Shown here: piece after piece, positions 1 through 7,471 of the stretch
How the letters are laid out: each line of letters starts with the position of its first letter
Numbering within the stretch: position 1 is the first letter of the stretch
Assembly (NCBI GenBank): GCA_001777915.1
Contig: MFFN01000004.1
Location: 62,001 to 126,000 of the forward strand
Source: Candidatus Edwardsbacteria bacterium RifOxyA12_full_54_48
GTDB lineage: Bacteria; Edwardsbacteria; AC1; EtOH8
Direction of reading: 5' to 3'
Length of the DNA: 64,000 nt
Program-made: the position numbers and the translations under genes
The notes under the pieces: generated by a model
Databases searched by the model: none
What the model saw: only the letters and a program-made list of their open reading frames with translations
What the model was told of the DNA's origin: nothing

Positions 1-2
1 TT

Positions 3-344
3 CTGATCGGCCCCGGCCGCTGGGGATCCTCCGATCCCTGGCTGGGCATCCCGATCAAATGGAACCAGATCAGCCGGGCCAAGACCATGGTCGAGGTCAG
101 CCTGCCCAATATGAACGTGGATCCCTCACAGGGCTCGCACTTCTTCCAGAACATGACCTCGCTGAGGATCGGCTATTTCACCGTGCCACTGGACCCGGAG
201 CACGGCGGTATGGACTGGAGCCGGCTGGAGCACGGGCCGCTGGTCGGCGAATCGGAGAATGTCCGCCACCTGCGGTTTGCCAAGCCGCTGACAGTGATGA
301 TCGACGGACGCACCGGCCACGGAGTGATCCTTGATCCTCAGTAA
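3..344 (+). CDS. PEP/pyruvate-binding (PEP synthase-like) protein, C-terminal end only
   Basis: The gene enters from outside the window; an open frame runs from base 3 to TAA at 342-344 (113 residues visible). It carries the motif GPGRWGS followed by about 45 residues and GSHFFQNM, the same C-terminal module as in the complete protein at 1832-4132 (MGPGRWGS ... GTHFFQDL). The two are therefore paralogues separated by one TPR gene. The family is annotated as PEP/pyruvate-binding domain proteins related to PEP synthase and pyruvate phosphate dikinase. The catalytic N-terminal part lies outside the window, so activity cannot be judged. An internal ATG at 87 is not the real start because the homologous module begins upstream of it. 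Confidence 0.75.
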   Translation: MIGPGRWGSSDPWLGIPIKWNQISRAKTMVEVSLPNMNVDPSQGSHFFQNMTSLRIGYFTVPLDPEHGGMDWSRLEHGPLVGESENVRHLRFAKPLTVMIDGRTGHGVILDPQ

Positions 345-365
345 GCTATCGAGCCTTAAAATATA

Positions 366-1760
366 ATGAAGAATGTCTGTAGATTCAATAACCTCTGGCG
401 GGAGAACCCCGGGGCCCGGCCCGTATTCTATCCCCATCAGCTATTGGACCGGAAGGCCTCGGTGCTTGAGGTGGTGGGCAGATGGAACGAGGCCGAAGCG
501 ATCTTCCGGGCCAATCTGGAATGGGTCCAGGCAAGCAATGATCCGGAGACGATCGCCTGTGACCAGAACGGGTTGGGCAATATTTTACGGCTGAAGGGTC
601 TTTATCCCCAGGCGCTGGCGCTTTTTGAAGAAGCCTACAGGATCTCGTCCGTCTCGGAGGACAAGCCGGGGGTCTGGAAATCACTCATCAACATGGGCAT
701 GGTCTATTTCAACCAGGGCATATACCCAAAGGCCATGGAATGCTACCGGACCAACTTCGGCATTGCCGAGGCCCTGGGGGACGCACCCAAAACCGGCCGA
801 ACCTACCTGATGATGGGAAATGTTCATCTGTATCAGGGGGAGTATTCAAGCGCCCTGGACTGTTATCAAAGATCCCTGGCGATACTCACCGAGGCCGATG
901 ACCGGCAGAACATCAGCTCGCTTATGAACAATATGGGGCTGATCCACATGGAACAGGGGGATTATCCCCGGGCCCTGGAATTGTACCAAAAGGGGCTGGC
1001 CCTTCACCGCAGCCTGGGCAACAAGAAGGGGATCAGCAACGCCATCGGCAACATGGGCCTTCTTTATATGCAGCAGGGCGACTATGCCAGATCCCTGGAA
1101 TGCTATCACCAGCAGATGGCTATCTCCCAGGAGCTGGGGGACAGGAGGAATCTGGGGATATCGGCCGGCAATATGGGCATTGTCTACATGGATCAGGGAG
1201 ATTACGCCAAAGCCTTGGAATCATACCGGCAAAGCCTGGACATTGCCCAAGAGCTGAATGATCAGGAAAGCATCGGAATAACCATGGGCTCGCTGGGGGA
1301 GCTTTATAACAAGCTGCAGGATCCCCGCCAGGCCGGGCAGCATTATGATCAGGCCATTGCCATTGCCCGACAATTGCAGCTCAAATTCTACCTGTGCAGT
1401 TACCTCCATTCCAAGGCCGATCTGCTTTTCACCCAGCAGAAGGTCCCCCAAGCCGAGACCCTGAACGCCGAAGCCCTGCAGATCGCCCAAGAGATAATGG
1501 TCCCGGACATTGTTTTCAGCTGCCGGATCCTGCAGGCGGACATCCTGGGCCTGACCCAAAAGGGCCGGGCCCGGCAGCTGCTGGAAAATATGCTGACGGA
1601 AGCAACGGACGACCGGCAGCTGGCAGACCTGAATCACCACCTGTATAAAATCACCGGCGTTAACGAGCATCGGACCGAAGCCCTGGGACTGTATCGTGCT
1701 TTGCACCAAAAAACTCCCAAGGCCCAGTATCGGGACTGGATCGCCGAATTGGATAGTTGA
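366..1760 (+). CDS. TPR-repeat protein (kinesin light chain/LGN-like TPRs)
   Basis: 464 residues with at least six tandem tetratricopeptide repeats of about 40 residues. The repeats share a pattern close to NMGxxYxxQGDYxxALExY followed by an acidic or polar turn such as ELGD. This type of TPR array usually builds a protein-binding superhelix. No signal peptide or catalytic domain is visible, so a cytoplasmic scaffold is likely. It lies 21 bp after the upstream PEP-synthase-like gene and 71 bp before its paralogue, so the three probably form one transcription unit. No clear Shine-Dalgarno precedes the ATG at 366, so the exact start is uncertain. The binding partner is unknown; a role with the two flanking PEP/pyruvate-binding proteins is inference. 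Confidence 0.8.
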   Translation: MKNVCRFNNLWRENPGARPVFYPHQLLDRKASVLEVVGRWNEAEAIFRANLEWVQASNDPETIACDQNGLGNILRLKGLYPQALALFEEAYRISSVSEDKPGVWKSLINMGMVYFNQGIYPKAMECYRTNFGIAEALGDAPKTGRTYLMMGNVHLYQGEYSSALDCYQRSLAILTEADDRQNISSLMNNMGLIHMEQGDYPRALELYQKGLALHRSLGNKKGISNAIGNMGLLYMQQGDYARSLECYHQQMAISQELGDRRNLGISAGNMGIVYMDQGDYAKALESYRQSLDIAQELNDQESIGITMGSLGELYNKLQDPRQAGQHYDQAIAIARQLQLKFYLCSYLHSKADLLFTQQKVPQAETLNAEALQIAQEIMVPDIVFSCRILQADILGLTQKGRARQLLENMLTEATDDRQLADLNHHLYKITGVNEHRTEALGLYRALHQKTPKAQYRDWIAELDS

Positions 1761-1831
1761 GCCGTGACGCTGAGACCTTGGCCCGTCAAGCATATCATCC
1801 CAGATTGAATAACAGCCATCAAGGAGCCCAC

Positions 1832-4132
1832 ATGAACAGCCACAAACCCGAATGGCAGGTGATAGTTGACCTGCTGCGAGACACCAATCCCATCCTGCTC
1901 AACCGGATCGGCCGCAAAATGATGAACTATCTCTACAAGCGCAACATCTCCCGGATCGAGGAACTGATGAAGCGCCTGGACTCCACCTCCACCGACTGGG
2001 AGTACAGCGAGAACCAGCCCATGCCCCGCCTGAACCAGGTATTGCTGCAGGAGATCATGGACGAGGTGTTCACCATCGCCGCCCAGGAGGTCAACGCCGA
2101 GGAGATCTCCCGGATGATCAGCCTGTGGGTCAAGCATGAGCAGGCCCGCTTCCTGGCCATGGCCGCTGAAAAAAGGGACGTCTCCCTGGCCGAGATAACG
2201 GAGGCCGTCACCCGCTTCAGCCTGATGCCCGACGCCCAGAAGAGCCTGTCGCCCGAGGAACGCATCGGGGTCAGGGTGGCCCTGATCCGGCGCTTCTTCA
2301 GCGAGGACCTGGATTATATCAACACCACCAAGCGATATGTGACGGTGTTCGATTTCGCCCCGGTGCTATCCCGCACCATCGGCCCGGCCATCGGCAATGG
2401 CAAGCTGGGCGGCAAGGCGGCCGGCCTGTTCCGGGCCGAGAAGATCCTGCTGGCCGCCAAGAAGAACACTATCGCCCTGCGCAACCTGACCATCCCCAAG
2501 ACCTGGTATGTCACCTCCGACGGCATCCTGGACTTCCTGCATTTCAACGCCCTGGAGGAGATGCCCACCATCAAGTACCGCGATCCGGTGGAGATCCGCC
2601 AGGAGTACCCCTACATCGAGCAGATCTTCAAGAACTCCTCCATGTCGCCGGAGATCATCGCCGGCCTGAGCCTGGCCCTGGACGATTTCGGCGACCGTCC
2701 GCTGGTGGTGCGCTCCTCCAGCCTGCTGGAGGACACCCTGGGCTCCTCCTTTGCCGGAAAATACAAGAGCCTGTTCGTGGCCAACCAGGGCACCAAGCGC
2801 GAAAAGCTGGAGGCCCTGATCGACGCCATCGAGGAGGTGTACGCCAGCGTCTTTGGGCCGGACCCCATCGAGTACCGCCGGGAGCGGGGCCTGCTGGACT
2901 TCAACGAGGAGATGGCCATCGTCATCCAGGAGGTGGTGGGGCAGCGGGTGGGCCGTTATTTCTTTCCGGCCTATGCCGGGGTGGCCTTCAGCTCCAACGA
3001 GTTCCGCTGGTCGCCCCGCATCAGGCGGGAGGACGGCATCATCCGTCTGGTGGCCGGGCTGGGCACCCGGGCGGTGGACCGGATGGGCGACGACTATCCG
3101 GCCCTGGTCTGTCCCGGCCAGCCCGGCTTGAGGGTGAACGTCAGTCCCGAGGAGATTATGTGGTATTCCCAGAAGAACATCGACGTCATCAACCTGACCA
3201 CCCGCCGCTTCGAGACCATCAACTTCGAGAAGCTGGTGCAGGAGTTCGGCCAGGAGTATCCGGCCCTGCCCCAGATCATCTCCATCTACCAGGACGGGCA
3301 GCTGTCCACCCCGGTGGGCACCATGATAGATTACGACAAGGGGGCCCCGGTGGTCACCTTCTCCAAACTGCTGACCCACGGCCCCTTCATCCCCCAGATC
3401 AGGGCCATACTGGAGATCCTCAGCAAGGAGCTGGGCTGGCCGGTGGACATAGAGTTCGCCTGCGACGGTGACATCCACAAGCTGTACCTGCTGCAGTGCC
3501 GGCCCCAGAGCCAATCGGGCGGGGTGCACAACATCCCGGTGCCCAAGGATGTGCCCCGGGACGATATTCTATTCACCGCCGACAAGTTCGTCACCACCGC
3601 CCAGGTGGAGGACATCGAATACCTGGTCTACGTTGACCCGGCGGAATATGATTCCCTGCCCACCATGGAGGAATTGATCCAGGTGGGACGGACCATCGGT
3701 GAGCTGAACAATAAGCTTCCGCGCCAGAAGTTCATTCTGATGGGGCCGGGCCGCTGGGGCAGCCGGGGAGACATCAAGCTGGGGGTGCGGGTGGGCTATT
3801 CGGACATCAACAACACCGCCATGCTGATCGAGGTGGCCAAGAAGAAGAAGGATTACGTGCCGGAGGTCTCATTCGGCACCCATTTCTTCCAGGACCTGGT
3901 GGAGGCCAGGATCCGCTATCTGCCGCTGTATCCCGACGAGAAGAACATGGTGTTCAACGAGAAGTTCTTCCAAGACGCGCCGAACCTGCTGAAGAGGATA
4001 CTGCCGGAATTCAAGAAGCTGGAAAAGGTCATCAAGGTGATCAATGTCTCCAAGATGATGGCCGACGCCACCGTCTCGGTGATCATGGACGGCGACAACG
4101 ACCAGGCGCTGGGGTTCATAAAAAGAAAATAG
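1832..4132 (+). CDS. PEP/pyruvate-binding domain protein (PpsA/PPDK N-terminal-like)
   Basis: 766 residues from ATG 1832, which has AAGGAG 5-6 bp upstream; an in-frame TTG at 1757 overlaps the previous stop and lacks such a site. The central region carries the PEP synthase/pyruvate phosphate dikinase nucleotide-binding signature (PLVVRSSSLLEDTLGSSFAG, about residue 290). The C-terminal part has GPGRWGS (about 638) and GTHFFQDL (about 683), shared with the partial paralogue at 3-344. The phosphohistidine swivelling domain and PEP-binding TIM barrel of true PEP synthase are not recognisable, so full PEP synthesis is unlikely. A regulatory or phosphotransfer role using the ATP-grasp module is possible. 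The N-terminal 170 residues are of unknown function. Confidence 0.8.
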   Translation: MNSHKPEWQVIVDLLRDTNPILLNRIGRKMMNYLYKRNISRIEELMKRLDSTSTDWEYSENQPMPRLNQVLLQEIMDEVFTIAAQEVNAEEISRMISLWVKHEQARFLAMAAEKRDVSLAEITEAVTRFSLMPDAQKSLSPEERIGVRVALIRRFFSEDLDYINTTKRYVTVFDFAPVLSRTIGPAIGNGKLGGKAAGLFRAEKILLAAKKNTIALRNLTIPKTWYVTSDGILDFLHFNALEEMPTIKYRDPVEIRQEYPYIEQIFKNSSMSPEIIAGLSLALDDFGDRPLVVRSSSLLEDTLGSSFAGKYKSLFVANQGTKREKLEALIDAIEEVYASVFGPDPIEYRRERGLLDFNEEMAIVIQEVVGQRVGRYFFPAYAGVAFSSNEFRWSPRIRREDGIIRLVAGLGTRAVDRMGDDYPALVCPGQPGLRVNVSPEEIMWYSQKNIDVINLTTRRFETINFEKLVQEFGQEYPALPQIISIYQDGQLSTPVGTMIDYDKGAPVVTFSKLLTHGPFIPQIRAILEILSKELGWPVDIEFACDGDIHKLYLLQCRPQSQSGGVHNIPVPKDVPRDDILFTADKFVTTAQVEDIEYLVYVDPAEYDSLPTMEELIQVGRTIGELNNKLPRQKFILMGPGRWGSRGDIKLGVRVGYSDINNTAMLIEVAKKKKDYVPEVSFGTHFFQDLVEARIRYLPLYPDEKNMVFNEKFFQDAPNLLKRILPEFKKLEKVIKVINVSKMMADATVSVIMDGDNDQALGFIKRK

Positions 4133-4138
4133 AGATTT

Positions 4139-4657
4139 TTAGTAGACGTATAACACAGGGTGGCTTCTTTGTTAACCCATGCAGGGCAAAGTGGAAACTA
4201 GGGATAAACGGATAAATAGTTAACAGATGTTAAAGGCTAGTATTATGAGATATATTTATATTCTGTTTTGTATGTGTCTTTCCCTTTTTAGTTGTGCATC
4301 ACCTCAAAACAAAACTCATATTACATACAAGCATATAAAAGAACATGGAGTAAAAAAACAAAGGGGCGTTATAAAGGGCAAAGTCTATGGATATTACAAA
4401 TATTATCATGAACACAAAGGTACTAATCAACCTTTGCCAGGTGCTGCCGTAAAGGTGCAAAACACAAATCTAGGTGCGGCTACAACACTTAACGGCACAT
4501 ACGTTATTGATAGCCTTGATTATGGCACTTACTCTATAACAGCATCAATGATGGGTTTTACAACGGAGACAATAAATAATGTAAAAGTATTTCCTGATAA
4601 AATTACTTATATCGAAATTTATTTAATGGAAATTCCGGGCATTATATATTAGTAGAC
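4139..4657. repeat. 9-bp direct repeats bracketing the AT-rich lipoprotein gene
   Basis: TTAGTAGAC occurs at 4139-4147 and again at 4649-4657, just outside or overlapping the stop of the AT-rich lipoprotein gene. The pair could mark an insertion or be chance in AT-rich DNA. No transposase or integrase is nearby. Confidence 0.35.
4245..4652 (+). CDS. AT-rich lipoprotein with carboxypeptidase regulatory-like domain
   Basis: 135 residues from ATG 4245 (a second in-frame ATG lies at 4227). The N-terminus is a lipoprotein signal with hydrophobic core and LFSC lipobox. Residues about 45-125 resemble a carboxypeptidase regulatory-like/TonB-plug-associated beta sandwich: GxVxG, PLPGAAVKV, a Thr/Asn-Gly turn, YGTYSITASMMGF and a final beta-strand region. 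Such domains sit on the outer membrane or periplasmic surface. Base composition is clearly AT-richer than both neighbours, and 9-bp direct repeats (TTAGTAGAC) bracket the gene, so lateral acquisition is plausible. No operon partner. Confidence 0.7.
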   Translation: MRYIYILFCMCLSLFSCASPQNKTHITYKHIKEHGVKKQRGVIKGKVYGYYKYYHEHKGTNQPLPGAAVKVQNTNLGAATTLNGTYVIDSLDYGTYSITASMMGFTTETINNVKVFPDKITYIEIYLMEIPGIIY

Positions 4658-4726
4658 ATTTTTAACTTACAGGAAAGGTAAAACACACGGTTTGATAAAT
4701 CCTCTGTTTTATTGATTCTAAATCAT

Positions 4727-4756
4727 ATTGTCAGGAAACCTGTCATTCCTGACAAT
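4727..4756. repeat. Perfect 11-bp inverted repeat, possible terminator
   Basis: ATTGTCAGGAA at 4727-4737 and its exact complement TTCCTGACAAT at 4746-4756 enclose an 8-base loop. It lies 75 bp after the lipoprotein stop and could fold as a transcript-end hairpin, although it lacks a clear U-tract. The remainder of 4653-4919 shows no gene. Confidence 0.5.
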
Positions 4757-4919
4757 CTTATAACTGAATTCACCTTTCCCGTCGGCTACCATGAATTCCA
4801 TTCAAAACAACTCTTAAACTTCCAGATTAACCGTCCGTACTCCTTTGGGTATGCCAGATACTAAGATCTGCTGTGCTGCCTATCAACAAGATCAACTCCG
4901 AACACAAACAAGAACACAC

Positions 4920-4946
4920 AAAGCCCCCGCTTTTGGCGGGGGCTTT
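4920..4946 (-). terminator. Hairpin AAAGCCCCCGC / GCGGGGGCTTT
   Basis: An 11-bp GC-rich stem with a 5-base loop lies 24 bp after the stop of the minus-strand gene at 4971, placed as its intrinsic terminator. Nearly the same stem recurs at 5615, 5908 and 46086. Confidence 0.75.
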
Positions 4947-4970
4947 ATTAATTTTCGTTATTATTGCCCG

Positions 4971-5528
4971 TCAGATCTTCCACTCCACCCTATAGCGGCA
5001 CACCGCGCCGCCGGTGGCCCGGCATTCCTCCTCGATTATTTTTATATCCCTGGCCCCACACATCTTCAGGGCCTCCTTGTACCAGCCCACCACCGTCAGG
5101 CAGTCGGGGATGGAATAGGTCTCGGCCTTATGGGTGGTGATCACCCCGGAATTGGGCCCGGTGGCCTGGTAATCCCGGTAGCCGGTGTCGTAATAGAACT
5201 TGTAGATAGAGCCGGTCTTCTTCATGAAAGACTGCGGATCGCCCGGCGCCAGGAAGGTCCGGTGTTCCTTGGCCAGGCTCTTCTGGGCCGACTTGGCCCC
5301 CAGCTGCTCGAACACCAGGTTGTCGCCCTTGCCCAGCACCTTGACGATGGCCTTGTCGATATGGTCGCCTATCTCGAAGGGATACCACTGGCTGGAGAGG
5401 ATGGATTCGCCTATCAGCTGCCGGTCCTCCTGGGCCAGGCCGTTGAGCACCTTTTCCCAGGCCCCCTGGCCGAAGTTTTCGTTCACGAATTCCTTGCGGG
5501 CGGCTATGATCATGCCCTTGATCTTCAT
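4971..5528 (-). CDS. V4R/heme-NO-binding-like or DUF2378-like protein
   Basis: 185 residues from ATG 5528, chosen because GGAGG lies 4 bp upstream; a TTG at 5546 in the same frame is not supported. The opening pattern MKIKGMIIAARKEFV and NFGQGAWEKVL resembles the myxobacterial DUF2378 (TIGR02265) and heme-NO-binding-like families. The C-terminus (ECRATGGAVCRYRV) resembles the V4R small-ligand-binding fold. No heme-ligating His can be assigned with confidence. A sensor or ligand-binding role is inference. It is a single-gene unit bounded by GC-rich hairpins. The partial gene at the right end of the window (63449) has a similar C-terminal region. Confidence 0.55.
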   Translation of the reverse strand: MKIKGMIIAARKEFVNENFGQGAWEKVLNGLAQEDRQLIGESILSSQWYPFEIGDHIDKAIVKVLGKGDNLVFEQLGAKSAQKSLAKEHRTFLAPGDPQSFMKKTGSIYKFYYDTGYRDYQATGPNSGVITTHKAETYSIPDCLTVVGWYKEALKMCGARDIKIIEEECRATGGAVCRYRVEWKI

Positions 5529-5614
5529 GGCCTCCGTTCTCTGCAATGTTCAAGTGTGATTATAGAGGACCTCGCTTCTAAAGTCAATGGTATCGATATA
5601 GCTAGTTGACAGCC

Positions 5615-5641
5615 AAAGCCCCCGCTTTCAGCGGGGGCTTT
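5615..5641 (-). terminator. Hairpin AAAGCCCCCGC / GCGGGGGCTTT, second copy
   Basis: 11-bp stem with loop TTTCA, 45 bp downstream of the small lysine-rich gene on the minus strand. It is the second of three near-identical hairpins within 1 kb. Confidence 0.7.
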
Positions 5642-5685
5642 GATATTTCCGTGATTGGAATTGCTTACTGGCCGGATCCAGTTTT

Positions 5686-5787
5686 TTACTTGCCCGCTTT
5701 TTTAGCCTTCTTGGCCAACCGTTTTTCCATCAGGGATTTCCCGGCTTTCTTTTTACCGTCCTTTTTAATGTCCTGATCTTTAGCCAT
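5686..5787 (-). CDS. 33-residue lysine-rich small protein
   Basis: ATG at 5787 with GGAG about 8 bp upstream, TAA at 5686-5688. The peptide begins MAKDQDIKKDGKKKAG and ends MEKRLAKKAKKAGK; 15 of 33 residues are lysine and there are no aromatic residues. It has its own near-consensus promoter (5839-5867) and its own downstream hairpin, so it looks like a genuinely expressed monocistronic gene rather than a chance frame. Such a basic peptide could bind nucleic acid or the ribosome, but no family is recognised. It was found by reading the strand, since it is shorter than usual ORF cut-offs. Confidence 0.65.
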   Translation of the reverse strand: MAKDQDIKKDGKKKAGKSLMEKRLAKKAKKAGK

Positions 5788-5838
5788 GGTCCTTCTCCGC
5801 TTTTAAAATTATATTTTGTCCCGGCCTTTAATGAGGCA

Positions 5839-5867
5839 ATTGTATATCCCCGCTTGTTTTTTGTCAA
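5839..5867 (-). promoter_or_regulatory. Sigma-70 promoter of the small lysine-rich gene
   Basis: On the minus strand TTGACA (5867-5862), a 17-bp spacer and TACAAT (5844-5839): one mismatch from full consensus. The -10 box lies about 51 bases before the ATG at 5787. Confidence 0.8.
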
Positions 5868-5907
5868 CATATTTTTTATGTTCAAATAGCTGTGCTTCAA
5901 ACAAACC

Positions 5908-5934
5908 AAAGCCCCCGCTTACAGCGGGGGCTTT
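5908..5934 (-). terminator. Hairpin AAAGCCCCCGC / GCGGGGGCTTT, third copy
   Basis: 11-bp stem, loop TTACA, 45 bp after the gdhA stop on the minus strand; placed as the gdhA terminator. Confidence 0.75.
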
Positions 5935-5942
5935 TAGGTAAG

Positions 5943-5978
5943 TCCCTCTCCCACAGGGGGAGGGATTTAGGGTGGGGT
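5943..5978. repeat. Interspersed CCCTCTCC...GGGGAGGG repeat
   Basis: CCCTCTCCC-ACA-GGGGGAGGG followed by a TTAGGGTGGGGTC tail. It abuts the gdhA stop codon and belongs to a family with further copies at 23039, 23166, 23854, 23970, 25247, 26665, 26698 and 30177. Confidence 0.6.
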
Positions 5979-7337
5979 CTATACCACGCCCTGGGCCACC
6001 ATGGCCTTGGCCACTTTGACGAACCCGGCGATGTTGGCGCCCGCCAGATAATCGCCCTTGGTGGCGTAGGTCTCGGAGGCGTCCAGGCACTGCTGGTGGA
6101 TGGCCTGCATGATCCGCTGCAGCTTCTGGTCCACTTCCTCCCGGTTCCAGTACCAGCGGGAGCTCTGCTGGGCCATCTCTAAGCCCGAGGTGGCCACGCC
6201 GCCGGCGTTGGCCGCCTTGGCCGGTCCGTACAGCACGTTGTTGTCCTGGTAGATCTTGATGGCCGCCAGGTCGGAGGGCATGTTGGCGCCTTCGGAGACC
6301 AGGAAGCAGCCGTTCTTGACCATGGCCTGGGCATGCTCGGCATTGATCTCGTTCTGGGTGGCCGAGGGGAAGGCGCAGTCGAACTTGATGCCCTGTTCCT
6401 TGACCACGTCCCAGACGCTCTTGCCCTCGTAATACTTGGCGCTCTTGTACTTGTCGGCGTATTCCTTGGCCCGGCCGCGCTTGACCTCGGCCAGCTCCAT
6501 GACGTATTTCAGCTTCTCGGCGCTGATGCCCTCCTCGTCGATGATGGTGCCGCTGGAGTCGGAGATCGACAGGGCCTTGCCGCCCAGCTGGTTGATCTTC
6601 TCGATGGTGTACTGGGTGACGTTGCCCTTGCCGGAAACTATGCAGCGCAGGCCCTTGTAATCCTTCTTGCGGGTGGCCAGCATCTCGGCCCCGAAATACA
6701 CCGACCCGTAGCCGGTGGCCTCGGGCCGGATCAGCGATCCGCCGTACTCCCGGGCCCGGCCGGTCAGCACGCCGGTGAACTCGTTGCGGATCTTTTTATA
6801 ATATCCGTACAGGTAGCCTATCTCCCGGCCGCCCACTCCGATGTCTCCGGCCGGCACGTCCACGTCGGCTCCGATGTGGCGGAACAATTCGCGCATGAAG
6901 GACTGGGTGAACTTCATCACCTCCAGGTCGCTCTTGCCCTTGGGATCAAAATCCGAGCCGCCCTTGCCGCCGCCCATGGCCAGGGTGGTCAGGCTGTTCT
7001 TGAATATCTGCTCGAAGCCCAGGAACTTGATGATCCCCAGGTTGACCGAGGGATGGAAGCGCAGGCCACCCTTGTAGGGCCCGATGGCGTTGTTGAACTG
7101 GACCCGGAATCCCTTGTTGACCTGGACCTCGCCCTTGTCGTCCACCCAGGGCACCCGGAACATGATCACCCGGTCCGGCTCGCAGATCCGCTCGTAGATC
7201 TTCCATTTGACGAACTCGGGGTGCTTGGCTACGGTGGGCTCCAGGGTCTTCATGACCTCCTCTACCGCTTGGTGGAACTCCGGCTCTCCCGGATTCTTGG
7301 CCTTGACCTTGGCGATCACGTCGGTGATGTGGGACAT
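5979..7337 (-). CDS. gdhA: Glutamate dehydrogenase (hexameric, E. coli GdhA type)
   Basis: 452 residues. Catalyses reversible reductive amination of 2-oxoglutarate to glutamate. Diagnostic segments include PYKGGLRFHPSV, MGGGKGGSDFDPKGKS, ADVDVPAGDIGVGGREIGY and GGSLIRPEATGYG, all typical of the 50-kDa-subunit, usually NADP-linked family; the Rossmann part (VSGKGNVTQYTIEK) follows. The start is ATG 7337: AAGGAG sits 6 bp upstream, whereas the in-frame ATG at 7343 touches the Shine-Dalgarno. A perfect consensus promoter precedes it and a hairpin follows, so it is monocistronic. Its neighbour Nfn-type genes could supply or use NADPH; this link is inference. Confidence 0.96.
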   Translation of the reverse strand: MSHITDVIAKVKAKNPGEPEFHQAVEEVMKTLEPTVAKHPEFVKWKIYERICEPDRVIMFRVPWVDDKGEVQVNKGFRVQFNNAIGPYKGGLRFHPSVNLGIIKFLGFEQIFKNSLTTLAMGGGKGGSDFDPKGKSDLEVMKFTQSFMRELFRHIGADVDVPAGDIGVGGREIGYLYGYYKKIRNEFTGVLTGRAREYGGSLIRPEATGYGSVYFGAEMLATRKKDYKGLRCIVSGKGNVTQYTIEKINQLGGKALSISDSSGTIIDEEGISAEKLKYVMELAEVKRGRAKEYADKYKSAKYYEGKSVWDVVKEQGIKFDCAFPSATQNEINAEHAQAMVKNGCFLVSEGANMPSDLAAIKIYQDNNVLYGPAKAANAGGVATSGLEMAQQSSRWYWNREEVDQKLQRIMQAIHQQCLDASETYATKGDYLAGANIAGFVKVAKAMVAQGVV

Positions 7338-7411
7338 TGGCATCTCCTTAAAAGTTAATGGTTAAAAGGGGCATTGTTATAAAATAACATTTGGGGCTCG
7401 TTAAACTTTGT

Positions 7412-7440
7412 ATTATATATCCTTAATTTCAAAGTGTCAA
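7412..7440 (-). promoter_or_regulatory. Perfect-consensus sigma-70 promoter of gdhA
   Basis: Minus strand TTGACA (7440-7435), 17-bp spacer, TATAAT (7417-7412). Exact match to both hexamers; the -10 box is 75 bases upstream of the gdhA start. Confidence 0.88.
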
Positions 7441-7471
7441 GACAAATATAACCGGTTTTTGGGGCTCTCTT

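Noticed and set aside
1757-1831. TTG start for the PEP/pyruvate-binding protein
   Set aside because: It overlaps the TPR stop and lacks a Shine-Dalgarno, whereas ATG 1832 has AAGGAG at good spacing.
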